Part shown: positions 25,140-38,938 of the stretch, one piece after another
Layout: each line of letters begins with the position of its first letter
How positions within the stretch are numbered: position 1 is the first letter of the stretch
Assembly (NCBI RefSeq): GCF_012650175.1
Contig: NZ_JAAILI010000008.1
Span: 1 to 64,000 of the forward strand
Origin: Sphingomonas sp. S2M10
GTDB taxonomy: Bacteria; Pseudomonadota; Alphaproteobacteria; Sphingomonadales; Sphingomonadaceae
Direction of reading: 5' to 3'
DNA length: 64,000 nt
The notes under the pieces: generated by a model
The model's input: only the letters and a program-made list of their open reading frames with translations
Databases searched by the model: none
What the model was told of the DNA's origin: nothing
Made by a program: the position numbers and the translations under genes

Positions 25140-25763
25140 TCAGCCCTGCTGGTCGGCGCGGGCGGCGCCCTCGCCGTCGAGATTCTGGGCGACGAAGTCC
25201 CAGTTCACCAGCTTGGTCAGAATGGTGTCGACGAACGACGGACGCGCGTTGCGATAGTCGATGTAATAGGCGTGTTCCCACACGTCGATCGTGAACAGCG
25301 GCTTCACGCCGTGCGCGACAGGCGAATCGCCGTCATGGAACGAGGTGACCTTCAGCGTGTCGCCGTCAAGCACCAGCCAGCCCCAGCCGCTGGCGAAATG
25401 GCCGACGGACTCAGCCTTCAGCTTCTCGAGCAGCGCGTCGTGGCTGCCGAAATCGCGGTCGATCATCTCGGCCAGCTTGCCGGTGGGCGCCGCATAGTCC
25501 GGCGTCAGGCACTGCCAGAAGAAGCTGTGGTTCCAGATCTGCGAGCTGTTGTTGAACAGGCCCTTGTTGCCCTTGTCCTTGGCATAGGCGATCACGTCCG
25601 TCAGCTTCGCGCCGGCCAGCTCGGGGATGTCGGCAAGCAGCTTGTTGCAATTGTCGACATAGGCCTTGTGGTGCTTGCCATGGTGGAAGTCAAAGGTCTC
25701 GGCCGACATGTGCGGCGCGAGCGCGTCCTTGGCGTACGGCAGTTCGGGAAGTTCGAAGGCCAT
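25140..25763 (-). CDS. sodB: Superoxide dismutase [Fe]
   Basis: Dismutates superoxide to peroxide and oxygen; cytosolic, 207 aa, no signal peptide. Metal ligands are seen in FDFHHGKHHKAYVDN (two His), and in DVWEHAYYIDY (Asp and His); FFWQCLTP and GSGWGWL-like ASGWGWLVLD match the family. The start at 25763 (MAFELPELPYAKDAL) has AAGGAG 7 nt upstream. It stands alone between the clc gene and the polysaccharide locus. Iron specificity is assigned by family similarity; Mn cannot be excluded. Confidence 0.94.
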   Translation of the reverse strand: MAFELPELPYAKDALAPHMSAETFDFHHGKHHKAYVDNCNKLLADIPELAGAKLTDVIAYAKDKGNKGLFNNSSQIWNHSFFWQCLTPDYAAPTGKLAEMIDRDFGSHDALLEKLKAESVGHFASGWGWLVLDGDTLKVTSFHDGDSPVAHGVKPLFTIDVWEHAYYIDYRNARPSFVDTILTKLVNWDFVAQNLDGEGAARADQQG

Positions 25764-25865
25764 GTCATGCTCCTTGGGCATTGGTAAGCTTTGTCCGCTC
25801 GCCTAACGCATGGGACGGCCTCGCGCCGCAACATTTTTTGTTTCGCCCCTGATCGACATGGCCGA

Positions 25866-27214
25866 TCAGAAGAGCTGCCACTCCCACACGCCTGCGCCGG
25901 CAGGGACGCGCAGGCGAAAATAGCGGGCGGAGACGTTCAGCGGAAGCGCGATCGGCGACCCGCTGGCGCGCGGCTTGGATGCGACCTGCCGCCAGTGCGT
26001 ACCATCCGCAGAGGCCTCGATCGCGATGTCATAGGGGCGATTGGCATATTCCATCCGCAGCTGCGCCGTGCGGACGCTTCGCAGCGTGCCGAGATCGGCG
26101 ACGAGCAACGGCGCGGCATCGGGCGCCGGGCGCCACAACGTCGCGTAATTATCGTCCCCGGCCCGCTCGGCTCCGTGGACCGCGTCCACCGACGCACCCG
26201 TGAGCGTCAGCGGCAGGCCGCGCGTGCGGCGGGCGACGAAGCCCGCGACCGCGCTGCCATGGCTCGGCATGACCTTCGCGATGGTGCCGTCGTCGTGGAT
26301 CGTGAGCGGATCAACGGCGATCTGGCGCAGCGTCGCATCGTCGCCGGGGCGCGGCCAGGGCAGAGACTGGCGGTGGTAGAGGATGTAGGATTGCCGGCCG
26401 ACGCGGAAGATCGCGTGATGGCCCGGGCTGATCACGTCGCGTGCCTTGTCTGTCGAGAGGATCGGACTGTCCGGCCCCTCGCGGAACGGGCCGAACGGCG
26501 TGTCGCCGATCGCATACCGCACCTTGTACGTGTCCTCGGTGGTCTTGCCGTCGCTATAGGTGAGGACATAGTGCCGCCCCGCCTTCACCAGGAACGGCCC
26601 CTCGAAGTAATTGGCGGGGGTGACGTCCTTGGGCTCGCCGTCGAAGCTGACCATGTCGGGCTTGAGCTTCACGACGAAGCAGTGGCCGTTCACCCAGTTC
26701 AGCCCCGAGCCCCAGTACAGGTACGCGGTGCCGTCCTCGTCAATGAACGCTTCGGCGTCGATCATGTGATAGGCGGGCGCAAAGTCCTTGGCGATCAGCG
26801 GCTTGCCGCCGTTCGCATCGGCCCAGGGTCCTGCCGGCGACGGCGCGCTGCCCACCCACACTTCGGACCCGACCGACACATACATGTACCAGCGCCCGTT
26901 CTTCGCCTTCACGACCGATGGCGCCCAGACCTTCGAGTCTCCGGAGGTCGGGCTGGTCGCCGTGGCCTTGGTCGGCCAAGCGGGCGTCGAGAAAGTCCAG
27001 TCCCGTCCGTTGGCGGAGGTCCACATCCCCAGCGTGTCGGCACCCCAGGGATCAATGGTGGCGTAGATATACCATTTGCCGCCGTCGCGCACGATCGAGG
27101 GATCGGCGAAATAGCCGGGGAGCAGCGGATTGCCGTCCCCGGGGCTATCCCAGCGCGGCGCGGGCGCATCGGCGGCGGCGAGCAAGCCCGCCGCCGCCAT
27201 CAGAAGAACCGCCT

Positions 27215-27218
<4 letters not shown>
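25866..27218 (-). CDS. Secreted GH43 glycosidase with C-terminal discoidin-like module
   Basis: 450 aa with a signal peptide (MKAVLLMAAAGLLAAADA). Five-bladed GH43 propeller: catalytic base Asp in FADPSIVRDGGKWYIYAT, the pKa-tuning Asp in IDAEAFIDEDGTAYLYWG, and acid Glu in YFEGPFLVKAG. Residues after about 320 form an F5/8 type C (CBM32-like) module (AGDDNYATLWRP, YDIAIEASADGTHWRQVASK). Likely an alpha-L-arabinofuranosidase or exo-galactanase; the family covers both. The ATG overlaps the GH51 stop (ATGA). A 7-bp hairpin (25849-25869) spans its stop codon. Confidence 0.88.
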
Positions 27219-32127
<4,909 letters not shown>

Positions 32128-32163
32128 TCAGGAGGGGCCGGGGCGATGCCCCGGCCACGCCCA

Positions 32164-34953
32164 TCAGTAGGTGGCACGCAGCGACAAGCCGAAGCGCCGG
32201 TCGTTGAGCTGATACTGCAAGGGTGCCGCCGGCGTGCCGATATACAGCACGTTCATCCGGTTGTTGAGGTTCACCACATCGGCGGACACCGCCACCCGCT
32301 GGGTGAGGTTGACGCTGATCGAGGCATCGAGCGAGGCATAGGGCTTGGCATATTGCGGGATGCCGTTGGCGCCGCTGCCGGTGGTCTGGTCGAGATAGCT
32401 CGAGCGCCAGCTCCACGCCACGCGCGCGGTGACCGGGCCCTTCTCGTACAGGCCGACGATGTTGTAGCTGTGCTTCGACAGCTTCTCGAGCGGCACCTGC
32501 TGCGGGATGTTCGTGCCGCTCGTCGCGAACGGGTTGGTCACGCTCGAATCGACGAAGGTGTAATTGGCCTGCAACCCCAGGCCGCTGAGCAGCCCCGGCA
32601 GGAAGTCGAAGAACTGGTTGTAGCCGATCTCGGCGCCCTTCACCGTGCCGTCGCCCGAATTGACCTGCGTGGTGATGTCGTAGGTTACGCCGTCATAGAC
32701 GCCGGTGACGATGCCGCCCGCCAGGAAGCCGTTGACCTTCTTGTAGAAAAGCCCGCCGGTCAGCGATCCGCTCGGGGCGAAATACCATTCGGCGGTCACG
32801 TCGAAATTGTCCGAACGGATCGGGTTGAGCAGCGGATTGCCCGAGCTTGCGCTGGGATGACCGGTGACCGGGTTGATCTGGTTGGGGTTGTTGAGCGTCA
32901 GGTTGGTCGAAAGCTGGTCGAAGTTCGGCCGCGCCAGGCCCTTCGAATAGGCGAAGCGCATCTGGAAGCTGTCGGTCAATTTGGCGCGCAGGTTGAAGCT
33001 CGGCAGCGCCTTGGTATATTCCTTGTCTACGCTGATCGGCGCCGAGGTGCCGTCATTGTTGAACTGGGTGCCGACCGAGGTCGTCTTGGTCTTCACCACC
33101 CGCACGCCGACACCGCCGTCAAAGGCGATGCCGCCAAGCTCGAAGCCATAATCGGCGATGCCCCAGCCGGTATAGGTCTTCTCGGTCTGGCGGTTGAGGT
33201 CGCCTGGCGCGAAGCTGTCCTTCGTCGTGGCGCCCAGCAGCGCGTACAGCGCCTTGGTCTGCGCCCATACGCCGTCGCCCGCCGGGAAGGCCGGGTAGAG
33301 CAGCCCGCCCGTCACCGTGTTGCCGTCGAACCAGTTCTTGGAGGGGCCGGGCATCGCCAGCTGCGGGTTCTGGGTCAGCGGGATCAACGGGGTGCCGTTG
33401 GGGGCGCCGCAGTTCGGATCGGCACCGAGCGAGGTGACGCACACCCCGTGCCAGGTACCGCGCAGATCGATGCTGTTGTCGGCATAGCGCACGCCCGCGC
33501 GCAGCTTCTTCAGGAACGCGCCGTCAAAGGCATATTCGATGTCGGAAGCCAGCGCATAGCTGTCGGCGTCGTTCCGCTGCAGCGCATCCGCGACATAGGG
33601 CGTCGTGTAGTTCGCCGGATTGTTGAGCACGCCCTGTTCGCGCACGTCCCAGCGCGGATATTTGCCGCGCAGGTCGAAATCGACGGTCAGCTTGTTCGGC
33701 CCGGTCAGCGCGGTCTGGCCCGACTGGTTGTACAGCGACAGCACATGGCCGTTGCGATCGGCGTTATAGTAGGACGTGAGATACTGGGCGTCGACATTCA
33801 CCTTCAGCCGGTCGGTCGGGCTCCAGGCGGCGTTCAGCGTATAGTTCTTGCTCGCGCTCCACAGCTCCTGGTCGTAGCGGCCGGTCTCGAAGGTCTGGGG
33901 ATAGAGGCTGCCGCTGGTCGCATAGCCTTCGTCGTTGAAGGTGAAGGTCGCCCCCGGCGCCGGCGCGGTGCCGTAGCTGGTGACGTTGCCGTCTTCATCG
34001 CGGACGTTGGAACGGTTGTTGTAGTCGTAATAATAGGCACCGGTACGGTTGAACCAATATTTGGTGATCTGCGCCTGCGCGGTCACCAGCAGCGCGTCGC
34101 TCGGCTTCCACTGGATCGCGCCGGCGATCCCCAGCCGCCGCCGATCGCCGGAATCGTCGTAGATCTCGAAGCCATAGGGGATCTGCGCATTGGCCGGCGC
34201 ACCCGCGATCGATCCCGGCGCCACCGTGTCGAATGGACCGGCGAGCAGGCCGTCCTGGCGATACTGGCTCTTCGAATAGACCGCGTTGATCAGCACGCCG
34301 ATCTCGCCTTCGCCCGCCTGAAAGCGATTGCTGTACAGGCCGGATACGGCATAGCCGGGCTTGTCGACACGGTCATAATAGTTGCCGCGGATCGTGGCGC
34401 TGATCACCTGCCCGGCCGAATCGAACGGCTTGCGGGTGCGCAGGTTGACTGCGCCGCCGACGCCGCCTTCGATGATGTTGGCGGGTGCGTTCTTGTAAAC
34501 GTCGATGCCCGCCAGCAGCTCGGGCGGCACGCCTTCGAGATCGAACGCGCGCCCACCCGAGGCGGAATAGACGGCACGGCCGTCGAGGAAATTCTGCACC
34601 TGGGTAAGGCCGCGCACCGTGATGGCGGGCTGGGTGCGATGGTCGAAATCGGTCGCACCCTCGCCGTAGCGGCGCTGGATCTGCACGCCGGTGATGCGCT
34701 GCAGCGCCTCGGTGGTGTTGGCGTCGGGCAGCTTGCCGATGTCCTGCGCCTGCACCGAATCGACGATCTGGTCGGCGTTGCGCTTCAGCGCCGCGGCGGA
34801 GCGCAGGCTCTCACGCACGCCGGTGACGACGATCTCGTCCGCGCCACCCGAGGCCGCCGCATCCTGCTGGGCAAAGGCCGGTGCAATCCCGCCGGCAATC
34901 GCAAGCGCGATGACCGACGCGCCGCGCAACGAAGTACGAACCTGCATTCTCAT
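32164..34953 (-). CDS. TonB-dependent outer-membrane receptor of the glycan locus
   Basis: 929 aa, Xanthomonas/Caulobacter type (TIGR01782-like). Signal peptide (GASVIALAIAGGIAPAFAQQ), TonB box-like DEIVVTG, plug with LPDANTTEALQRITGVQIQR and NIIEGGVGGAVNLRTRKPFD, and a 22-strand barrel whose last strand ends FGLSLRATY. It presumably imports galacto- or arabino-oligosaccharides released by the neighbouring hydrolases. The ATG at 34953 has GGAGG 5 nt upstream. Leftward, 156 bp upstream of GH2; a candidate promoter with an overlapping dyad lies at 35020-35047. Confidence 0.94.
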   Translation of the reverse strand: MRMQVRTSLRGASVIALAIAGGIAPAFAQQDAAASGGADEIVVTGVRESLRSAAALKRNADQIVDSVQAQDIGKLPDANTTEALQRITGVQIQRRYGEGATDFDHRTQPAITVRGLTQVQNFLDGRAVYSASGGRAFDLEGVPPELLAGIDVYKNAPANIIEGGVGGAVNLRTRKPFDSAGQVISATIRGNYYDRVDKPGYAVSGLYSNRFQAGEGEIGVLINAVYSKSQYRQDGLLAGPFDTVAPGSIAGAPANAQIPYGFEIYDDSGDRRRLGIAGAIQWKPSDALLVTAQAQITKYWFNRTGAYYYDYNNRSNVRDEDGNVTSYGTAPAPGATFTFNDEGYATSGSLYPQTFETGRYDQELWSASKNYTLNAAWSPTDRLKVNVDAQYLTSYYNADRNGHVLSLYNQSGQTALTGPNKLTVDFDLRGKYPRWDVREQGVLNNPANYTTPYVADALQRNDADSYALASDIEYAFDGAFLKKLRAGVRYADNSIDLRGTWHGVCVTSLGADPNCGAPNGTPLIPLTQNPQLAMPGPSKNWFDGNTVTGGLLYPAFPAGDGVWAQTKALYALLGATTKDSFAPGDLNRQTEKTYTGWGIADYGFELGGIAFDGGVGVRVVKTKTTSVGTQFNNDGTSAPISVDKEYTKALPSFNLRAKLTDSFQMRFAYSKGLARPNFDQLSTNLTLNNPNQINPVTGHPSASSGNPLLNPIRSDNFDVTAEWYFAPSGSLTGGLFYKKVNGFLAGGIVTGVYDGVTYDITTQVNSGDGTVKGAEIGYNQFFDFLPGLLSGLGLQANYTFVDSSVTNPFATSGTNIPQQVPLEKLSKHSYNIVGLYEKGPVTARVAWSWRSSYLDQTTGSGANGIPQYAKPYASLDASISVNLTQRVAVSADVVNLNNRMNVLYIGTPAAPLQYQLNDRRFGLSLRATY

Positions 34954-35019
34954 GGCAACCTCCCCAATGGTCCGGCCAGGAAACCCGCATCTCCGTGCGG
35001 TGCTGGCCAGTTGTCGGAC

Positions 35020-35047
35020 AACATACCGTATCGTATTTGTATGACAA
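35020..35047 (-). promoter_or_regulatory. Candidate promoter/operator of the glycan receptor gene
   Basis: On the minus strand TTGTCA (35047-35042), a 16-nt spacer, then TATGTT (35025-35020). CATAC/GTATG half-sites flank the spacer (plus-strand CATAC at 35022-35026 and GTATG at 35039-35043), so the dyad overlaps the promoter. Position next to the GntR/FadR gene suggests that regulator binds here. Confidence 0.4.
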
Positions 35048-35127
35048 GTGATTTGTCGGCGCGTGTTTAGGGCTGGCGCATCGGCCGTGAAGGCCGCAAA
35101 ATCGGCGGGCAGCACAGGGGCAAGCCA

Positions 35128-35835
35128 TTGGTCGAACAGCGAAAGCGCAACCCAGCGCATCAATCGATTGCACGTGAAATCGGGGTAGCCATCGTCACCG
35201 GACGCTTCCTGCCGGGTGCGATCCTTCCCGGCGAACTCGAGCTCGCCGACTCGCGCGGCGTGTCGCGCAGCGTGGTACGCGAGGCGCTCCGCATGCTCGC
35301 GGGCAAGGGGCTGATCGAAAGCCGGCCCAAGGCGGGCACACGGGTTCGGGCACGTGGCGACTGGAACCTGCTCGATCCGGACGTGCTCGCCTGGATGTTC
35401 GAGGGCGAGCCGCCGATGGCATTCGTCGAAAGTTTGTTTCAACTCCGCATGATCGTGGAGCCTGCCGCTGCCGAATTGGCGGCGCGGTCGCGTTCTTCCA
35501 GGCACATCGGGCGTATGGGGCATGCGCTTGAGGTGATGGAGGAACAGGGCCTGTCGAACGCGGAAGGCCAGGCGGCCGATCAGCAGTTTCACAACGTGAT
35601 CCTCGAGGCCACCGGCAATGATCTGTTGATCAGTCTTTCCGGCAGCATCGGCGCGGCAGTGCGCTCGACCACGTTGTTCAAGCATCGCAAGGCCAAGCAG
35701 CTGCGCGATTCGATCCCGCTCCATCGCGATCTCTTCGCGGCGATTACGGATGGCGACCCGGCAGCCGCACGGGCCGCTACCATCACCCTCATCCTCCAGG
35801 CGCAGGAAGATACGGAATCCTCACTCCGGGCGTGA
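35128..35835 (+). CDS. FadR/GntR-family transcriptional regulator
   Basis: 235 aa. N-terminal winged helix (IVTGRFLPGAILPGELELAD, SRSVVREALRMLAGKGLIES, GTRVRARGDWNLLDPDVLAWM) and a C-terminal all-helical FCD ligand-binding domain (FQLRMIVEPAAAELAA, ADQQFHNVILEATGN, HRDLFAAITDGDPAAA). Only a TTG start (35128, AGGGG 7 nt upstream) gives a complete winged helix. Located between the divergent TonB receptor and the GH27 gene, it probably controls both arms of the locus in response to a sugar or sugar acid. Confidence 0.9.
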   Translation: MVEQRKRNPAHQSIAREIGVAIVTGRFLPGAILPGELELADSRGVSRSVVREALRMLAGKGLIESRPKAGTRVRARGDWNLLDPDVLAWMFEGEPPMAFVESLFQLRMIVEPAAAELAARSRSSRHIGRMGHALEVMEEQGLSNAEGQAADQQFHNVILEATGNDLLISLSGSIGAAVRSTTLFKHRKAKQLRDSIPLHRDLFAAITDGDPAAARAATITLILQAQEDTESSLRA

Positions 35836-35896
35836 AGCGCGCACGTTGACGCCATGTCGTGCCGAATATAAGTCTGACAAAAAAGCAGGAGGGCCG

Positions 35897-37264
35897 ATGT
35901 CTGAGACGATCGCACGCATTGGGGAGATCGGCCGGCGCGGCGTGCTGAAGGGCGCCGCACTCGTCGGCGGTCTCGCCGCGACGCCCCGCGCGACCGCGGC
36001 GGCGAAGGCGCCGCTGCTCGCGCCCACCCCGCCGATGGGCTGGAACAGCTGGAACAGCTTCGCGACGACGATCACCGAAACCCAGGCGCTGGAAACCGCG
36101 GCGATTCAGGCGCGCGAGCTGCTGCCCTTCGGCTATGACGTCTTCACCATCGACATCCAATGGTACGAACCCGAGGCGAGCAGCTACACCTACAACGCCA
36201 AGCCGGTGCCGACGCTGGACGGATTTGGCCGGCTGCTCCCCGCCCCCAACCGCTTTCCCTCGGCCGCGAACGGCAAGGGCTTCGCCCCGATCGCCGCGAA
36301 GGTCCATGCGCTCGGCATGAAGTTCGGCGTCCACCTGATGCGCGGCATCCCGCGGCTGGCGGTCGAGCGCAACTTGGCCGTGCTCGGCACCAACGGCATC
36401 CGCGCCGCCGACATCGCCGATACGACGAGCATCTGCCCGTGGAACCCGGACATGTACGGCGTCGACATGCGCAAGCCCGGCGCCCAGGCCTATTATGACA
36501 GCGTCTTCGCGCTGCTCGCTTCCTGGGGCGTCGACTTCGTCAAGATGGACGACATGAGCCGCCCGTATGACGCGCATGCGCCCGAGATCGAGGCAGCGGC
36601 AAAGGCGATCCGGGCGACCGGTCGCCCGATCCTGCTCAGCCTCTCGCCCGGCGAAACGCCGGTGCCGCGTGCCGCCCATGTTGCCCGGCACGCGCAGATG
36701 TGGCGCATCTCCGACGACTTCTGGGACGAGTGGAAGCTGCTGGAGGCGCAGTTCACTCGCCTGGAGAATTGGAGCCCTTATGCCCGCCCCGGCGCCTGGC
36801 CCGATGCCGACATGCTGCCGCTCGGCCGCCTCGCGCTCGGCCAGCGCGACACCAAGTTCACCCTCGACGAGCAGCGCACGCTGATGACGCTCTGGTCGAT
36901 CGCCCGCTCGCCGCTGATCATGGGGGGCGACCTGCGCCATCTCGACACCCCCACCCGAGCGCTGCTCACCAACAGAGAGGTGATCGCGGTCAACCAGGCG
37001 AGCAGCGACAACCGCCCCTGGTTCGTCGCCGACGATCGCCGCGTCTGGACCGCGCGTGCGGCCAAGGGCGGCCATTATGTCGCGCTGTTCAACACCGGCG
37101 ACAAGCCCGGCGAGACGGCCTTCGACCTGCGGCTGCTGGGCCTGTCGGGCAGGGTGCAGGTTCGTAATCTTTGGGAGGGCAAGGACGAAGGGCCCAGCCC
37201 GCTGCGCCTCGCCCGCACGCTGCCGCCCCATGGCGCCGGCCTCTACCGGGTGATCGCCGCATGA
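35897..37264 (+). CDS. GH27-type alpha-galactosidase / beta-L-arabinopyranosidase
   Basis: 455 aa. The N-terminus GRRGVLKGAALVGGLAA looks like a Tat signal (RR followed by hydrophobic core). Barrel motifs: PPMGWNSWNSF, DIQWYEPEA, FVKMDDMSRPYD (nucleophile Asp), RISDDFWDEW (acid/base Asp), WPDADMLPLG and ARSPLIMGGDL. GH27 acts on alpha-galactosides or, in plant-gum loci, beta-L-arabinopyranosides; the KMDD variant of the usual KYD motif leaves specificity open. ATG 35897 follows AGGAGG. The stop overlaps the GH30 start (ATGA). Confidence 0.9.
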   Translation: MSETIARIGEIGRRGVLKGAALVGGLAATPRATAAAKAPLLAPTPPMGWNSWNSFATTITETQALETAAIQARELLPFGYDVFTIDIQWYEPEASSYTYNAKPVPTLDGFGRLLPAPNRFPSAANGKGFAPIAAKVHALGMKFGVHLMRGIPRLAVERNLAVLGTNGIRAADIADTTSICPWNPDMYGVDMRKPGAQAYYDSVFALLASWGVDFVKMDDMSRPYDAHAPEIEAAAKAIRATGRPILLSLSPGETPVPRAAHVARHAQMWRISDDFWDEWKLLEAQFTRLENWSPYARPGAWPDADMLPLGRLALGQRDTKFTLDEQRTLMTLWSIARSPLIMGGDLRHLDTPTRALLTNREVIAVNQASSDNRPWFVADDRRVWTARAAKGGHYVALFNTGDKPGETAFDLRLLGLSGRVQVRNLWEGKDEGPSPLRLARTLPPHGAGLYRVIAA

Positions 37265-38742
37265 TCCGCGCGCTTGCCCTGTCGCTGCTGCTCGCAGCCT
37301 CCCCCGCCGCGCTCGCCCAGACCAACCCGCCGCCCCCCGCAGCCGAGCTTGCGGTGTCGCTGACGTTGCGCCCCGATCTCCAGCGGCCGGGCCAGCCCTT
37401 CGAGGGCTGGGGCACCGCGCTCGCCTGGTTCGCGCACGTCACCGGCGGCTATCCCGATCCGGTGCGCGAGAAGCTCGCCGATCTGTTCTACGGCCCGGAG
37501 GGGCTCGGCTGGACGATCGCGCGGTACAATATCGGCGGCGGCGACGCGCCCGAAACCAAGCCTTATCTCCGCCCTGGCGCCGACGTCCCCGGCTTCTGGC
37601 GCCGCCCGGCAGGCGCCACCGGCACCGACTGGTGGAACCCCGCAGACCCGACGATGTGGAACTGGTCGGCCGATGCCAACCAGCGCTGGTGGCTGGATGC
37701 GATCAAGCGCCGGGTGCAGGCGCCCATCTTCGAGGCCTTTTCCAATTCGCCGCCCTGGTTCATGACCGTCAGCGGCAAGGTGTCGGGCGCCGAAAAGGGC
37801 ACCGACGACAATCTCCGTGCCGGCCAGGAGGCGCGCTTCGCCGAATATCTGGCGATCGTCGTGGACCGGCTGCAACAGGCGCACGGCATCCGCTTTCGCA
37901 CGTTGTCGCCGGTGAACGAGCCGAACACCGATTACTGGTTCGCCAAGAACACCCAGGAAGGCGCGCACTGGAGCCCTGCGCGCCAGGCGATGATGATCGA
38001 CGCGTCCGACCGCGCGCTCAAGGCGCATGGCCTCAAGACGGTGATCGCCGCGCCCGACGAGACCAATTCGCACCTCTTCGTGCGCGACTGGGAAGCCTAT
38101 CCGGCGGCGACGCGCGCGCGGATCGGCCAGCTGAACGTCCATAGCTATGGCACCGTCCACCAGACCGCGGTGCGCGACATCGCGCGCGCGCACGGCATCC
38201 GCCTGTGGATGAGCGAGAACGACACGCCGCTCGACAAGGATTCGGAGAACTTCGACGGCATGGCCTCGCCGCTCGCCTTTGCCGAGCATGTGGTCCACGA
38301 TCTCAAGCGGCTGGAGCCGGTCGCCTGGGTGTTCTGGCAGGCGGTGGAGCGCCAGAGCAGCGACAAGGGCGACGGCACCGCCGGCGGCAGCAACTGGGGC
38401 ATCGTCAAGATGGCTTACACGCCTGCCCACGCCGAGCATCCGATCCACGTCACGCGCAAATATTGGGCGATGGCGCAGTTCAGCCGCTATATCCGGCCGG
38501 GCTATCGGCTGGTGCCGGTGGACGATGCAGACACGGTCGGCGCGGTGTCGCCGGACGGCAAGCGGCTGGTGCTGGTGCACGTCAATGGTGGCGTGGTGCC
38601 GCGCCGGCTGACCATCGGCATGCCGGGGGCGAAGGTGATGGAGCGGATCGTCACCGATGCCACGCGCGATGCGGCGACGGTGTCGGCGGAGGCGTTGGCG
38701 GAACCCAAGGCGGTCACCACGCTCATCGTCGCGCTACGCTGA
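37261..38742 (+). CDS. Secreted GH30 glycosidase, likely endo-beta-1,6-galactanase
   Basis: 493 aa with signal peptide (IRALALSLLLAASPAALAQ). GH30 features: FEGWGTALAWFAHVTGG, FEAFSNSPPWFMTVSGKVSG, acid/base Glu in LSPVNEPNTDYW, nucleophile Glu in LWMSENDTP, and a C-terminal beta side domain. The overall pattern is that of the bacterial/fungal endo-beta-1,6-galactanase branch, which would cut side chains of type II arabinogalactan. It is translationally coupled to GH27. Subfamily assignment is by pattern recognition and should be held lightly. Confidence 0.85.
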   Translation: MIRALALSLLLAASPAALAQTNPPPPAAELAVSLTLRPDLQRPGQPFEGWGTALAWFAHVTGGYPDPVREKLADLFYGPEGLGWTIARYNIGGGDAPETKPYLRPGADVPGFWRRPAGATGTDWWNPADPTMWNWSADANQRWWLDAIKRRVQAPIFEAFSNSPPWFMTVSGKVSGAEKGTDDNLRAGQEARFAEYLAIVVDRLQQAHGIRFRTLSPVNEPNTDYWFAKNTQEGAHWSPARQAMMIDASDRALKAHGLKTVIAAPDETNSHLFVRDWEAYPAATRARIGQLNVHSYGTVHQTAVRDIARAHGIRLWMSENDTPLDKDSENFDGMASPLAFAEHVVHDLKRLEPVAWVFWQAVERQSSDKGDGTAGGSNWGIVKMAYTPAHAEHPIHVTRKYWAMAQFSRYIRPGYRLVPVDDADTVGAVSPDGKRLVLVHVNGGVVPRRLTIGMPGAKVMERIVTDATRDAATVSAEALAEPKAVTTLIVALR

Positions 38743-38749
38743 GCCATAA

Positions 38750-38890
38750 GATCCTCCCCCGGAGGGGGTTAGGGACCGCCGCCGCAGGCGGTGGTGGAGG
38801 GGTGTCCCGGCTGGACAGGCGTCCGACACACCAGCGTCGACACCCCTCCGTCGCGCTGCGCGCGCCACCTCCCCTTTCAGGGGAGGATTT
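38750..38890. repeat. Palindromic intergenic element
   Basis: Outer arms AGATCCTCCCC and GGGGAGGATTT pair almost perfectly; inner arms GGTGTC/GACACC also pair. It carries the core GGGACCGCCGCCGCAGGCGG (38772-38791) shared with 3221 and 60661. It lies between the convergent GH30 and tig genes. Confidence 0.7.
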
Positions 38891-38901
38891 GGGGACATAG
38901 C

Positions 38902-38932
38902 AAAAAGGGCCGGAACTTTCGTTCCGGCCCTT
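38902..38932 (-). terminator. Rho-independent terminator of tig
   Basis: 12-bp perfect stem around GGGCCGGAAC (38907-38916) and GTTCCGGCCC (38921-38930) with a TTTC loop; on the minus strand it runs into TTTTTG. It starts 7 bp past the tig stop. Confidence 0.9.
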
Positions 38933-38938
38933 CTACTA

